Origin: Tretioscincus oriximinensis
Lineage: Eukaryota > Chordata > Lepidosauria > Squamata > Gymnophthalmidae
DNA length: 64,000 nt
Reading direction: 5' to 3'
Assembly (NCBI GenBank): GCA_022410635.1
Contig: JAJVDF010000209.1
Location: 1,769,470-1,833,469 of the forward strand
The notes below the pieces were generated by a model, which saw only the letters and a program-made list of their open reading frames with translations, was not told where the DNA came from and did not search any database. Made by a program: the position numbers and the translations under genes. Below are positions 1 to 9,402 of the stretch, piece by piece; within the stretch, counting starts at the first letter, position 1; the number at the start of each line of letters is the position of its first letter.

Positions 1-37
1 ACAAATGGCTAAAACCTCCAAATCTGTCCTACATAAC

Positions 38-480
38 TGAGGCTGTGTGCACACGACAACTTAAAAACTGCTATAAAGCTATATTTCAGAATACAGCAAT
101 CGCGTGCCTGTACACACCAAACCTGTATATTCAGTGACCGGTGCCCCAGTTCTGTAATATCGCTCACTGATCTCGGGGGATTGCAGTCTGAGCATTTTTG
201 CAACAGCCACTAGAAACTATTGCTGNGCTCTCGCTTGTTTTAACCTCTCACACCTAATTTGTGCGCAAGCATACGCTTGGGAGAGGGTGCGTATTGGCCG
301 CAAGAGGATGGAGGTTCTCTGGAACAATTTCTGACTGTCCCATTAATAGTTTATTCTGGGAAAAACAGCATTTATTGCGGGATGATTGCTGAAAAATGCT
401 TAACCTGTGTGCTGGACTCGTCCCCATCTCACTCCGATCGAGGTAGAAATATGCTGTCTGCACGCAGCCTGAGTGTGATT
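38..480. mobile_element. Non-autonomous hAT-like DNA transposon
   Basis: The left end (GAGGCTGTGTGCACACGA, about 39-56) and the right end (TGCACGCAGCCTGAG, about 460-474) are imperfect inverted repeats. The inner flanks (ATAAAGCTATATTTCAGAAT-type on the left, AATAGTTTATTC on the right) recur at both ends of the element at 39925-40806, so this is a repeated family. No transposase frame is visible. I could not identify a clear 8-bp target duplication, so the hAT assignment is an inference from the GGCTGC-type terminus shared with other hAT-like MITEs in the window. Confidence 0.55.
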
Positions 481-708
481 TAGTTAAGTGCGAAATGGCC
501 ACTGGCTTGTACCTCAAAACCATGTTCCTTCGTGACAAACTCAGAAGTGATACAACTTTTGTTAAAAACAGTACAACTGCCAGGCTGATATAATATATGG
601 AAAGGAAGTTGATTCCTAACTACATATACCTTCCATAAGAAGGCAGGAGGAGCTCTGCTTCCTGTGACGTCCCCCATTTTAAGGTTTGTATTTGTTTTAT
701 ACACTTAC
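481..708. other. No recognised feature
   Basis: Unassigned AT-rich sequence between the hAT-like element and the LTR-like stretch. Short open frames here have no recognisable protein similarity. Confidence 0.5.
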
Positions 709-1199
709 TGTGCTATCNCAGGGGAGGGGGGNGGAGCAGGCCTGGGCAGGGGCGTGGCTTCCTGGTTCCCTGTTTGGGAGGGGGCAAGGCTGGCGGAGCC
801 AACCAATGGGGCCTCGAGTAGCTGGCTGGTCAGCACATAAATGGGGAACTGACCAGGGNTAGAGGCCTTTCTGTGGGGTAAAACTTGTGGTGTAGCAGAT
901 TGACAGAGGGGTCTGCTTCTTATCTGCCTCAGAGGGAGGGGGTGAAAGTGTATGTGGCCTGGAAGAGTCAAAGTTAAGACTTGACTTGGGGCTAGAACAA
1001 ATAAATAGACACAGTGCCTGTCACTTTAAGTTCCTGAATCTAAAGTTGCTCTTGCTTGGAGTTTGTGCTTGACTCAGGCTTATTCTATAAAAGCCAAGAC
1101 TTTATTATTATTATCTTTCTTTTTCTTTCTTGTAAATAATAAACTTGTTAGTTATTTCAATTCAAATATCTCTACCTTTCTTTTGTTTCCTTGACAACA
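709..1199 (+). mobile_element. LTR-like sequence (possible decayed LTR retroelement)
   Basis: The stretch begins TGTGCTATC and ends GACAACA, giving TG...CA ends. It has a GC-rich promoter-like first part, TATA-like boxes (ACATAAAT near 834; TATAAAAG near 1088) and a poly(A) signal (AATAAA near 1137), in the order expected of U3, R and U5. A TGGGGGCTGGGA motif near 1220 resembles the start of a tRNA-Pro primer-binding site. There is no convincing target duplication, no partner LTR and no gag or pol frame, so this is a tentative call. Confidence 0.35.
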
Positions 1200-1281
1200 C
1201 TATATAAGCACGCTACTGGTGGGGGCTGGGAATAAAGTCCCATCATTGAAGTAAACACAGAGACCTTGTGTAGGCCTNAGG

Positions 1282-1438
1282 CAGAGATGTCAAACTGGTG
1301 GCCCTCCAGATGTTCCTGAACCACAACTCCCAACATTCCATTCCACTCCCAGCACTGTACTCCACTCTGCTAAACCAAATTGAACATTGGGAGTTGTGGT
1401 TTAGGAACATCTGGAGGGCCACCAGTTTGACATCTCTG
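1282..1438. mobile_element. hAT MITE, complete with target duplication
   Basis: A 157-bp foldback element starts CAGAGATGTCAAACTGG and ends with the complement (CCAGTTTGACATCTCTG). The inverted repeats run about 55 bp on each side and contain the CCACAACTCCCAACATT motif typical of amniote hAT MITEs. It is flanked by an 8-bp direct repeat, GCCTNAGG at 1274-1281 and GCCTAAGG at 1439-1446, the size made by hAT transposases. It has no coding capacity and was presumably mobilised in trans. Confidence 0.88.
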
Positions 1439-1659
1439 GCCTAAGGTGATTACTGTTGCTCCAAGCAGTCGTGGGTGCTGGCTTGGACAACAGGGTGATA
1501 TTGTGGCACCCCTAGCTGGGATGGTCATTGAACTATGAGGCCCTCAGGTAGGGGTCACCACACTTCCTGCCTTGCACGTTGTGGCAGCTCCAATGCATTA
1601 AGCTGGGAAGGGAAGGTTTTCTCTTGCTCCTGGATCCTACATTAATTTTGTCATTCTAT

Positions 1660-1850
1660 TGTTTAGGGTTACCACATAAAATCCGGAATATGAGTTCAGA
1701 ACTTTAATGGATGTGAAAAAGTGATCCCTCCCCCAAGTGCTGCAGGCATTATAAGGTGCACCTGGTAAAAAGCATTCTTTTCCATATCTATCAAAGCTGA
1801 AAACCCCTATTCCAGTTTNATGCAATAGCCTTAATACTGTTTACCTGAAA
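1660..1850. mobile_element. Short inverted-repeat MITE (family also at 20.9 and 29.8 kb)
   Basis: Contains the blocks TTTAATGGATGTGAAAAAGTG, GCAGGCATTATAA and GGTGCACCTGGT, which recur in the same order at 20874-21012 and, split by an L2, at 29812-30174. The outer ends are poor inverted repeats (GGGTTACCACAT... and ...CCCCTATTCCAG). The superfamily is not assigned. Confidence 0.55.
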
Positions 1851-2934
1851 GAAATGTCTTCTTGCCCAAAGTTAAGATGACAGCTGATTGCATGGGGTTA
1901 ACAATACATGGATTCAAGAAGCAAAACAGCATGTAGGATACAGAGAATGAAAGAAAAGAAGGGAAATGCATCGGCTGGAGAGGCACCACTTTTATAATTG
2001 CTCTTTGCCTCAGCAGTTGATTCTGAAATGCTGTCAGGAAACAGCAGCTTCCTTCCTTTTAAGAATTGCAAGAGACACAAAGTGCAAAAAAGGCCCTTCT
2101 CAGCATTCTCAGAGGAAAGAGGAAGAGGGAAAAAAATAAAGCTGATAGCATTGCTCTGTGAGTTTCTGTTGTTGCCAAGCAGATTATGTGGCGTAATCTG
2201 TATGCATTGAACTGTAGCTGAATTATGAGGGGGAACCTCTCTCCCGCTTTTGTTTCAGCCTCCTGGGAAATGGATGTTTCCGGCCTGCTAATGTCACAGC
2301 ATGACCTGCTAATAACCTGTGAAAGAGCTCAGCCAATCAGAAGCCTCCCTCTTCCTTGAGGATCGAGCAGCTGCAGTCACATGGACTGAATGCTTCACTT
2401 GTATGTGGTTCATTGAGGGGCGGGGGGAAATAAAGCATGTGGTTTCCTTGATGACTGTCGCTGGATGGTGATTTCTCCCATCTGCTCTGGTTGCCTGCAG
2501 CTCCCGGAAACACACCAAAGTTGATGCTTCTTTGAGTTGCATTTAGGTTTCTTAATGAAACCACAGCTGCTATCCAACTGTCTGGGAATATCAGAATTGT
2601 CTTCTCACAAAGGGAGGGAGATGTCTTTTGCTGAGTCTTAATCTGTTGTGCTAATCACATAACTATAGGATCAAAATAACCAAAATATTTTCATTCTTGT
2701 CATTCTTGCGACTATTTAGCAGACTGCATCTCAAGCTTCTACTAGTGAGGAAAGTGGAAATGCATGCTTATTTTTAGACAGATTTTTTTTTTGGTCAGGT
2801 ATAACAAGGAAATATGGCCACTTCAGAATCCAGGCCTTCTGCATTGACATATTGGCCTATCCTGAAAAGCAAACTATCCAAAATGCATTTGGAATAGTAT
2901 TGAAAATTAAGCTGACACTAGATAAAGAACCTGA
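1851..2934. other. Unassigned, no gene recognised
   Basis: About 1.1 kb without a recognisable repeat or exon. Opposing short open frames (1998-2210 plus, 1898-2080 minus, 2309-2564 minus) lack splice-flank or family support and are treated as chance. Confidence 0.45.
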
Positions 2935-2947
2935 ANATCTACATCTG

Positions 2948-2983
2948 TTTCAGAGAAATAGCCGTGTTAGTCTAGCAGAACAC
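2948..2983 (+). mobile_element. 36-bp Penelope-like end with 13-bp target duplication
   Basis: The insert begins TTTCAGAGAAATAGCCGTGT and carries only the constant terminal segment of the PLE family seen at 5.5, 7-8, 35.2 and 51.2 kb. It is flanked by ANATCTACATCTG (2935-2947) and AGATCTACATCTG (2984-2996), identical apart from the ambiguous base. This marks it as a discrete insertion event and not a decayed remnant. Confidence 0.75.
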
Positions 2984-2996
2984 AGATCTACATCTG

Positions 2997-3739
2997 TGTT
3001 TTGTAGGCACCTCCACACGCGTGCCTGTGCAGTGTTTTAAGCCTTTAGTGAACTTTAGGGAATCGCCTCTCCGCATGCACATTCTTTGTGGACGTGAGGA
3101 GCTGAGCATCACCATAGAAACAGCTGAGATTCATTCACGTGAGTCCCAGCAACCATCATGCATATCTACACAATTGTGTGGATGCAGCCTTAATGTGATG
3201 TATTCTGCATGTCAACTGCAGTTAACAGTTACAATGCCCAACCCCTGGGGTGATTATACCTGCATCTTTCTGTATTTGCCTATTTACTTCTGATTCTCCA
3301 TCTTGGTGAAAATGGGCACCTTTGAAACATTTAGATATGCTGTTTTACAGTAAAATTGTCTACAGAGGTGTGATGGTTTCTTCCTGCATGGTGATGTCAC
3401 AAAAAATGTTGCCTCCTTTCTCCAAATTAAGCTGTAGAAGATGCTATAAATGATAGCACCTCTTCAGTCACCCAAGTCAGATCGTTTCTTCTGGAAGTGG
3501 AGACACAAGCATTGATGTTGGCATCACAGTTGAAGGAAGACACGCTAACAGCATGATTCCTGTCTTCACAGGTAGAACAAGTACTGAAATCCTTTAGCAG
3601 CAGTATCTGTCATTTTGAAAATAGTGCAATGTTAAGCTTCACAGTTTGTGGTCTGAAATGTATTTTCATTATAGATTGTGGAACTGAAAGTAACAGAGGT
3701 TAACTGCAGTGCACAATACTGGTAATAAAAACTGCCCCT
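2997..3739. other. Unassigned; single hAT-like terminus near 3180
   Basis: A terminus-like motif (GTGTGGATGCAGCCTTAA, about 3176-3193) matches the right ends of hAT-like MITEs elsewhere in the window, but I could not pair it with a left end. The rest is unassigned. Confidence 0.35.
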
Positions 3740-3744
3740 TCTCA

Positions 3745-3830
3745 GCATATGTATATGTAATATGTATACATATACATACATATACTGTATACATATGCAT
3801 GCCAATGCATGTTTGTGTATATACATACAT
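3745..3830. repeat. TATACA/TATGTA simple repeat
   Basis: Alternating purine-pyrimidine tract of ATATGTATA and TATACATA units, partly self-complementary. Low-complexity DNA; no coding meaning. Confidence 0.8.
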
Positions 3831-4362
3831 AGAATGAAGTCAGAATGAAGTCAGCCACTTANATATATATATATACTGTGCTTTGACAATTGTAGGTAAT
3901 TGTTTACAATTCAGATTGGACCTGGGAACATCAATTGTTGTGTAAGCAACATCTTCATGATTCTCTCTGATGTTTCTTGCTTTTATTTTTAAGGAAACCA
4001 GAAAGAGAATTCCTTCCTTTTTCGTAAACCTTCCTGTTGTTTTATTCCTGTACAGCTGCATCTTATCTTATTATACTTAAGGGGTGGAACTTATTAACTA
4101 TTCATGTTAGGCAGAGCACATCTTGGCCAGCAGTCACAAGTGAGGAAGTAAAGACTATAAAATGACTTTAATAAATATGTTAATGAAGGAGATCAGAATA
4201 TTGACTCACAGTTTCATGCACAATGCTTTTCTTGGAAGATATGTGGTGGAAGACGTAGCAGGGGCACAATTTGCAAGGCAGTCAGACCTCCCAAGATGTG
4301 CTTGTCAGGAATGCAGTTCATCAAAGTGGCTTTTCCTATTTAATGGCAAAATGTAGCACATC

Positions 4363-4363
<1 letters not shown>
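3831..4363. other. Unassigned
   Basis: No repeat family or exon recognised. A short ATATAT run is at about 3862-3875. Confidence 0.4.

Positions 4364-4459
<96 letters not shown>
4364..4459. repeat. (ATT)n microsatellite, left part
   Basis: About 32 uninterrupted ATT units. It ends exactly where the LTR-like element starts (TG at 4460) and resumes at 5337 after it, suggesting one microsatellite split by insertion. Confidence 0.95.
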
Positions 4460-5336
4460 TGTTGGAATTCTCCCCCTGGGACACATATTAGAAATAAAAT
4501 ATATTATTAATATAACATTTATAGCTGGAACTAGCTACCAAAGAGAGGCCTCTGGGTAATCAATTTTCAAAATTCCTTGTTCAAACTGACCTTTACCTTA
4601 CCCCTGCCTCAACTCAGGAACTCTCTTAATCCCTTTTCCTCTCCCTGGGGGAACCTGTGAAAGGTAGCTCCTGGTTCTTGCACTGTCTAAACAATAGACA
4701 CATTTAATCCCATTATCAACTGGGAAGTCAACTGTTTGCTTCTGGCCAAGGCAGACTTGACTCCCTATGGGAAAATCTCTTGGGCAAACTAGCCTGAAGC
4801 TTCCCTATTGTACTAAGGAAGCCACTCTTTGCCTTCTTCCCCTTGTCTGTATACACTAGGTATCACCTCTTTGTTTGATACCAATCAAGGGTCATCAAAG
4901 ATTGGACCTTTGGTATGAATCATCTTCCTGTCAGGTTTGATTGACAGGGGATCTCAATGATAGCTAAATGTTCCAGTAATTAGGCACACCACACACACAT
5001 ACGTCTCTTTCCCCATTGGTTACTGTACCCAGGCTGCACCCCCTTGGGAGGGGGCATCACGCGTCATGTACCTCGTCATGTGCCCACGTTGGGCACCCTC
5101 CGCCCTTTTCATCCCGTCATCAAATTCATACACGCCTTCTGATTTTGTGGTCAATAAAAGTGGAGACTTTTCACTCATCTGGAGGCTTCCATCTACCCAT
5201 GGACCTCCTACGAATCTCCTGTTACCCTGAAGTGTCGTCTGTGTGCCGGTTATTGTCGTGGCAAGTGATACGGACCCCAGGGCAAGCTTCCTCGCTTCAC
5301 CGATCCGGTCACATTTAGTGAGTAAGCCGAATCTCA
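4460..5336 (+). mobile_element. Solo LTR of an LTR retroelement (ERV-like), 877 bp
   Basis: The element starts TGTTGGAATTC and ends CCGAATCTCA, TG...CA with imperfect terminal complementarity. A poly(A) signal AATAAA lies at 5153-5158, followed by a GC-richer segment resembling R/U5. (ATT)n tracts abut both sides. There is no gag, pol or env frame and no second LTR, so it is interpreted as a solo LTR left by recombination. The open frames at 5016-5337 on both strands are chance frames in the CpG-rich part. It could be retroviral or Gypsy-like; I cannot tell which from one LTR. Confidence 0.6.
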
Positions 5337-5462
<126 letters not shown>

Positions 5463-5512
5463 TCTCTGAAGCCCTTTTCAGAGAAATAGCTGTGTTAGTC
5501 TAGGGCTAGGTG
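5463..5512 (+). mobile_element. Penelope-like terminal fragment
   Basis: Has the constant PLE end (TTTTCAGAGAAATAGCTGTG, about 5476-5495, then TTAGTCTAG). Just upstream, TTTCTCTGAA is its inverted start, so two ends lie head to head. No target duplication was resolved because of the adjoining microsatellite. Confidence 0.6.
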
Positions 5513-6849
5513 TAGTCTGCAGGGCAGCAAGGTCCTGCATAGGCTGGGCAGAAAAGTTTGCCTGATCCTTAGAACACTTCCCCACAGGCCCCACCATAGC
5601 CAGCACAACAATTCCCATTTCACTTTCTTCACATTTTTACTGATGATACAACTATTGCCAGCTTCATGAAGCTGCTGGGCATTCAAGATGTGAAGAAAAC
5701 AGCACAGGAAAGCAGGCAGAAATACAATTGATAGCCATAGAGCTGGAAGCAGAGATTGCTGCCAGAAGATGAAAACTGGAAGCTGGTTGTATGTTATTGT
5801 TGACATCTGGCACTTGGTCTATATGAGCCAGTTTGCTTTTCCTAGGCTGTCTCCCCACTGAGCCTAATTCTGGGTTCTAGCTTGGTATAGAGCTTGGCCA
5901 TCCACATACAGTGAAAGTAACTAGATGGACTATATTCTGACCCATATTCTCTCATCTTTAGAAATCAGCCTTCAGCATCCTGGAATGATTGTTCTGTTAC
6001 GAAGTTGCCATAAAAATTTCCCTGTCAGATTTGTTAGTTTCNGTTCCTTTAACAAGAATGCATTGTCTGGGTTGGCAGCCAGAATTTTGGACCACTTCAA
6101 ATGAGTCTAGGCATTGTGAAGATGAATGAATTTTTCAGATCTACTTTTGCACCTTTTCCTAGAAAGGCATGAACATTTATTGCAGTTCATATTGCAGCTA
6201 TTAAATTCATAAACTAAAAAGGAAATAAAAGTAAATTAACCAGGCAATAATGCCTTTATTTTTTATCTGTTCATTTCAATCAATTTAGTTTCAATTCATC
6301 TTCAGAATTGATTGTGATCAGCTGCAACATTTAGCTGTATAGATGCAGAAGCTATTCTAAATTCTGTAGTAAATGAGACCACTATTGATGACAGCCCATT
6401 TTGACTTTTTTAAAAGAAGAAACAGGTCTGCCTAGTCATGCATGTGTTTTAAAAGCATCTCTGGCCTGAAGAAATGGACTGAAAACCAGAAAAGCCAGTT
6501 TTGAACTGGAACAAAACCCCAGAAAAAACAGGATTTTTTCTGATTTATTCCAGTGCTACAGAATTGAAGACTGTTTAAAAGCCCATGTGTGACCATTCTC
6601 AACAGGTCACTTGTATATATCAAACAGAAGGATGTAACAGTCCTGAGCTCACTTGTATATACTAAATAGAAGTTTATAACCATCCTGAAGTCACTATATA
6701 CTTAATAGAAGGCTGTAACATTTCACTTGCAGGCATTGTAGATATAGGACAGACTCAGTGGTGGGATTCAACCAGTTCTATTGAACAGGTACCTAATTCT
6801 TCTTTAAATACTGCAGACCAGTCGGTAAACTTCCCAGACCATGCTCCTT
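5513..6849. other. Unassigned; degraded MITE-like motifs near 5.88 kb
   Basis: At about 5868-5955 the motifs ATTCTGGGTT, GAGCTTGGCCATCCACAT and CATATTCT resemble the hairpin MITE at 33.4-33.6 kb, but in decayed form. At 6600-6720 a roughly 55-60-bp unit with GTCACTTGTATATA or TCACTATATA and TAGAAGG.TGTAAC appears three times imperfectly. No gene recognised. Confidence 0.4.
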
Positions 6850-6875
6850 GCCAGAAATGGAATCACTTAGGATGT

Positions 6876-7775
6876 CCAGGAAAGGGGCTAGTAGCACTTA
6901 GAGACTTAACAGGAGAAAAGTGGGTGGCATAAGCTTTTGTAGACACGTCTACTTCTTCAGATGCTGAGGGAATAATGTCAGGGTCAGGTTTTTATAAAAA
7001 ACTGTATGGGGGATGACAAAGCATATGCAAATGTGATGGGTTAGAAAAACAGGTAAATAGCAGAAACTAATCCTCTCATGTGAAAAAGTCCCTGGGGCAA
7101 CAAGAGGCAGTGTCTGATAGTAAATCAATCAAATACTTAACAGGTGTCATAAAAATGTATAATTGGCCAGGAAACCATTATATTTGTTAAGNCCTTTGTT
7201 AATGGCCTAGAATCTATGAATGCATTCAAGTTCTGCTGCTTCTCTTTCAAATCTTCCTTTGTAGTTTCTTTGTTCAAGGACTACAGTCCTGAGGTCTGAG
7301 ATAGAATGACCTGGAAGATTAAAATGTTCAGCAACTGGTTTCCATTTCGAATATCTGATTTGTGTCCATTTATTCTCTGGTGAAGGGATTGTCCTGTTTG
7401 TCCAATGTAAAGTGTAGAGGGGCATTGTTGTCAGAAAATGGAATATACCACATTAGAAGACAAGCATGTAAAAGTGCCTCTAACATTGTGGGTGGTGTTA
7501 TNAGGTCCCATGATTACATTGTCAGGGTGGATGTGTGAACAGAGTTGACATCTGGGTTTGTGGCAGGATCTAGTTCCCATTTCTCCATTCGTATTCTGTA
7601 TCCTCTGTGTGAGTAGTTGTTTGAGGTTGGGTTGTTGTTTGTAAGCCAGTAAAGGTTTACCACCAAGTGCTCTTAAGAGAACAGTGTTCTTATCTAAAAT
7701 AGGTTGAAGTACATTTATTATGTATTTGAGGAGGGCCAACTTTAAGCTACTGGACTAACACAGCTATTTCTCTGA
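6876..7775 (-). mobile_element. Penelope-like element, truncated, with 15-bp target duplication
   Basis: A 900-bp copy flanked by AATCACTTAGGATGT (6861-6875) and AATCATTTAGGATGT (7776-7790), 14 of 15 identical. Its ends are in inverted orientation: the terminal arm (AGCACTTAGAGAC..., 6893 onward, with CTACTTCTTCAGATGC) on the plus strand, and the constant 36-bp end on the minus strand at 7742-7775. The middle encodes, on the minus strand, the C-terminal part of a PLE polyprotein. The reverse transcriptase core is missing, so this copy cannot move by itself. Confidence 0.8.
7207..7739 (-). pseudogene. PLE polyprotein C-terminal remnant (RT tail plus GIY-YIG nuclease region)
   Basis: Two minus-strand frames read one product with a break near 7428. 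The upstream part (7739-7431) has PLLAYKQQPNLKQLL, then GTRSCHKPRCQLCSH, a Cys/His-rich motif (CxxPRCxxCxxH), then GTFTCLSSNVVYS, the entry to the GIY-YIG domain. The downstream part (7425-7207) has AEHFNLPGHSISD and a C-terminal FEREAAELECIHRF, as in Penelope-type endonucleases. In intact PLEs this nuclease nicks the target for reverse transcription. Here the RT catalytic core is absent, there is a frame break, and no promoter is evident. The family assignment rests on these motifs and on the PLE-like terminal structure around it. Confidence 0.75.
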
Positions 7776-7935
7776 AATCATTTAGGATGTAATTTCCAGT
7801 TGCTGTTCCTGGAACACTATCACTTTAAGATGACATTTCCAAAAGCAGCAACCAGAAATGCCATCACTTAAGATGTCATTTCCAGTTTCTGCTTCCTGAA
7901 ATGCCATCACTTAAGATGGCATTCACAAAAGAGAA
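7776..7935. repeat. 43-bp tandem repeat, about four units
   Basis: The motif ATCACTTAAGATG recurs at about 7778, 7819, 7863 and 7906 (spacing 41-44), each followed by TCATTTCCAG-like sequence. A partial unit (CCAGAAATGGAATCACTTAGG) lies at 6851-6871 on the other side of the PLE, so the PLE inserted inside this array. Confidence 0.8.
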
Positions 7936-7982
7936 CTGGTTGTTAAATTATTTGAATCCTACTACTTAATATTGTCTGTGTT

Positions 7983-8113
7983 CAATTTCAGAGAAATAGC
8001 CGTGTTAGTCCAGTAGAAAGTCCAGCAAAGGGGCTAGTAGCACTTAGAGACTAACAGGAGAAAAGTGGGTGGCATAAGCTACCGTAGACACGTCTACTTT
8101 TTCAGATGCACAG
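7983..8113 (+). mobile_element. Short PLE insertion (constant end plus one arm) with target duplication
   Basis: Contains the constant end (TTTCAGAGAAATAGCCGTGT) and one terminal arm to CTTTTTCAGATGCA. It is flanked by ATTGTCTGTGTT (7971-7982) and ATTGTCTATGTT (8114-8125), 11 of 12 identical. No coding sequence. Confidence 0.72.
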
Positions 8114-8204
8114 ATTGTCTATGTTGTTAGTGCAAGTCAAATTTTGCTACAATTTTAATTCATACACCTCATGGTAATAGCCAGAGCGTGGAAGGACAGA
8201 AATG

Positions 8205-8259
8205 ATGGTTTTATTGTTAACCGCCCTGAGACCTATGGGTATAGTGCAGTATAAAAATG

Positions 8260-8294
<35 letters not shown>

Positions 8295-8297
8295 ATA
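8205..8297 (+). mobile_element. L2 LINE 3' tail with (AAAT)n
   Basis: Has AACCGCCCTGAGACCTATGG and GTATAGTGCAGTATAAAAAT, ending in about ten AAAT units. The same tail ends the L2 copy at 43.5-45.1 kb. It is a 5'-truncated insertion. Confidence 0.75.
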
Positions 8298-8345
8298 CAT
8301 GGACAGTAGAAAATTGGTTAGTTTATCTATTGGATGTTGTGCGTT

Positions 8346-8917
8346 TAGGGTTGACATATTCTGGCAACCCAAAACTGGGACGGGGGTGGGGTGCGCACGC
8401 GCGCCCATATGCGCACATGCGCATGCGCACATATGGANGCTTGTAGCGAGACAGGCAAAACCTCTGCCTGTCTCACTACAAGCGTCCGTGTGTGCGCGCG
8501 CGCACCTGCTCCTTAGCTGGTGCCGGGGTTTCTCCCTGCTCTCGCCGCCAACTCGCCTGCAGCAGCGGAGCAAAAACGCTTGGGTTTGTGAGAGGAGAAC
8601 AGAGCTGCCCTCCTGTCAGAAACCCAGGCGTTTCTAGAGGTGAGTTGGCGGCGAGAGCAGGGCGAAACCCCGCCTCCAGCCAAGGAGCAGCTATGGCGTG
8701 CTCCGAGGGTCCTCCCAGGACCCCGGAAAGCGTGCCGCGCGCTGNNGCCGTCAGCTCTGACAGCTGCTTTTCCTTTAAAATCCCGCCTTTTTACATTCCC
8801 TGGTGCAGCATCAGGGAATGTAAAAAGCCGGGATTTTAGCTTAAAACCCGGAGGGGACTATATTTTAGTCCCCAAAACCGGGTTTGTCCCGGTTTACCGG
8901 GACGTATGGCAACCCTA
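8346..8917. mobile_element. GC-rich hAT-like foldback element with 8-bp target duplication
   Basis: The element starts TAGGGTTGACATA and ends TATGGCAACCCTA. It is flanked by TGTGCGTT (8338-8345) and CGTGCGTT (8918-8925), 7 of 8 identical. Inside are further inverted repeats: 8440-8484 (GCTTGTAG...CTACAAGC), 8516-8560 with 8639-8681 (GGCGGCGAGAGCAGGG core), and 8781-8838 (TTTTTACATTCCCT...AGGGAATGTAAAAA). It is CpG rich relative to its surroundings. The open frames at 8217-8960 on both strands have no recognisable domain and arise from this composition. No transposase is encoded. Confidence 0.75.
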
Positions 8918-9300
8918 CGTGCGTTTTGACTTTATGAGCGAAAAAAATGAATGCACATGAATGGAATGATAGTAAAACATCATGAGCAAGGAAATAGCAA
9001 AAACTCATAGCCTGTGGAATTTTCAATACCAATAATGTAATTTTACCTCAAACTATAATGATGCTCTTTGAACACAGAAACACTCCCAAAAAATTCCAGG
9101 GGGGAGCAATTTTGGGGAATATTTAATATATTTTGTGATGTTTTTATTCGGTATTATATTTGTATGTGTGGATTTGTAATGTACGGCTTTTGAGCACTTT
9201 TATAAAATCATATATGTATAACTATTTTCCTTTATTCTGGGAGTAAAAGTGCTGTCAGAACTATTAAAAGATCAGTGACAAAAAAAGGGCTCTAAGGGGC
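8918..9300. other. Unassigned
   Basis: AT-rich sequence with no recognised repeat or exon. Confidence 0.4.
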
Positions 9301-9302
9301 CA

Positions 9303-9402
9303 TTAGGCTGCTGCCATTATGCTATGAACTGCAACACATGGTGAAGAAACTATTATCTTGCCACTATTGTTTCCAAAAAATCATTGTGTGGTTGCAGCCT
9401 AA
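9303..9402. mobile_element. Small hAT-like MITE
   Basis: About 100 bp bounded by TTAGGCTGC and its complement GCAGCCTAA. The termini resemble those at 26.3, 33.4 and 39.9 kb. No clear target duplication. Confidence 0.5.

Noticed and set aside
4271..4510. Poly-Ile open frame, and poly-Tyr frame at 5243-5503
   Set aside because: Both are products of the (ATT)n arrays.
8217..8960. Several 100-codon frames on both strands
   Set aside because: They come from CpG-rich, self-complementary transposon sequence. Frames on both strands overlap and none has a domain.
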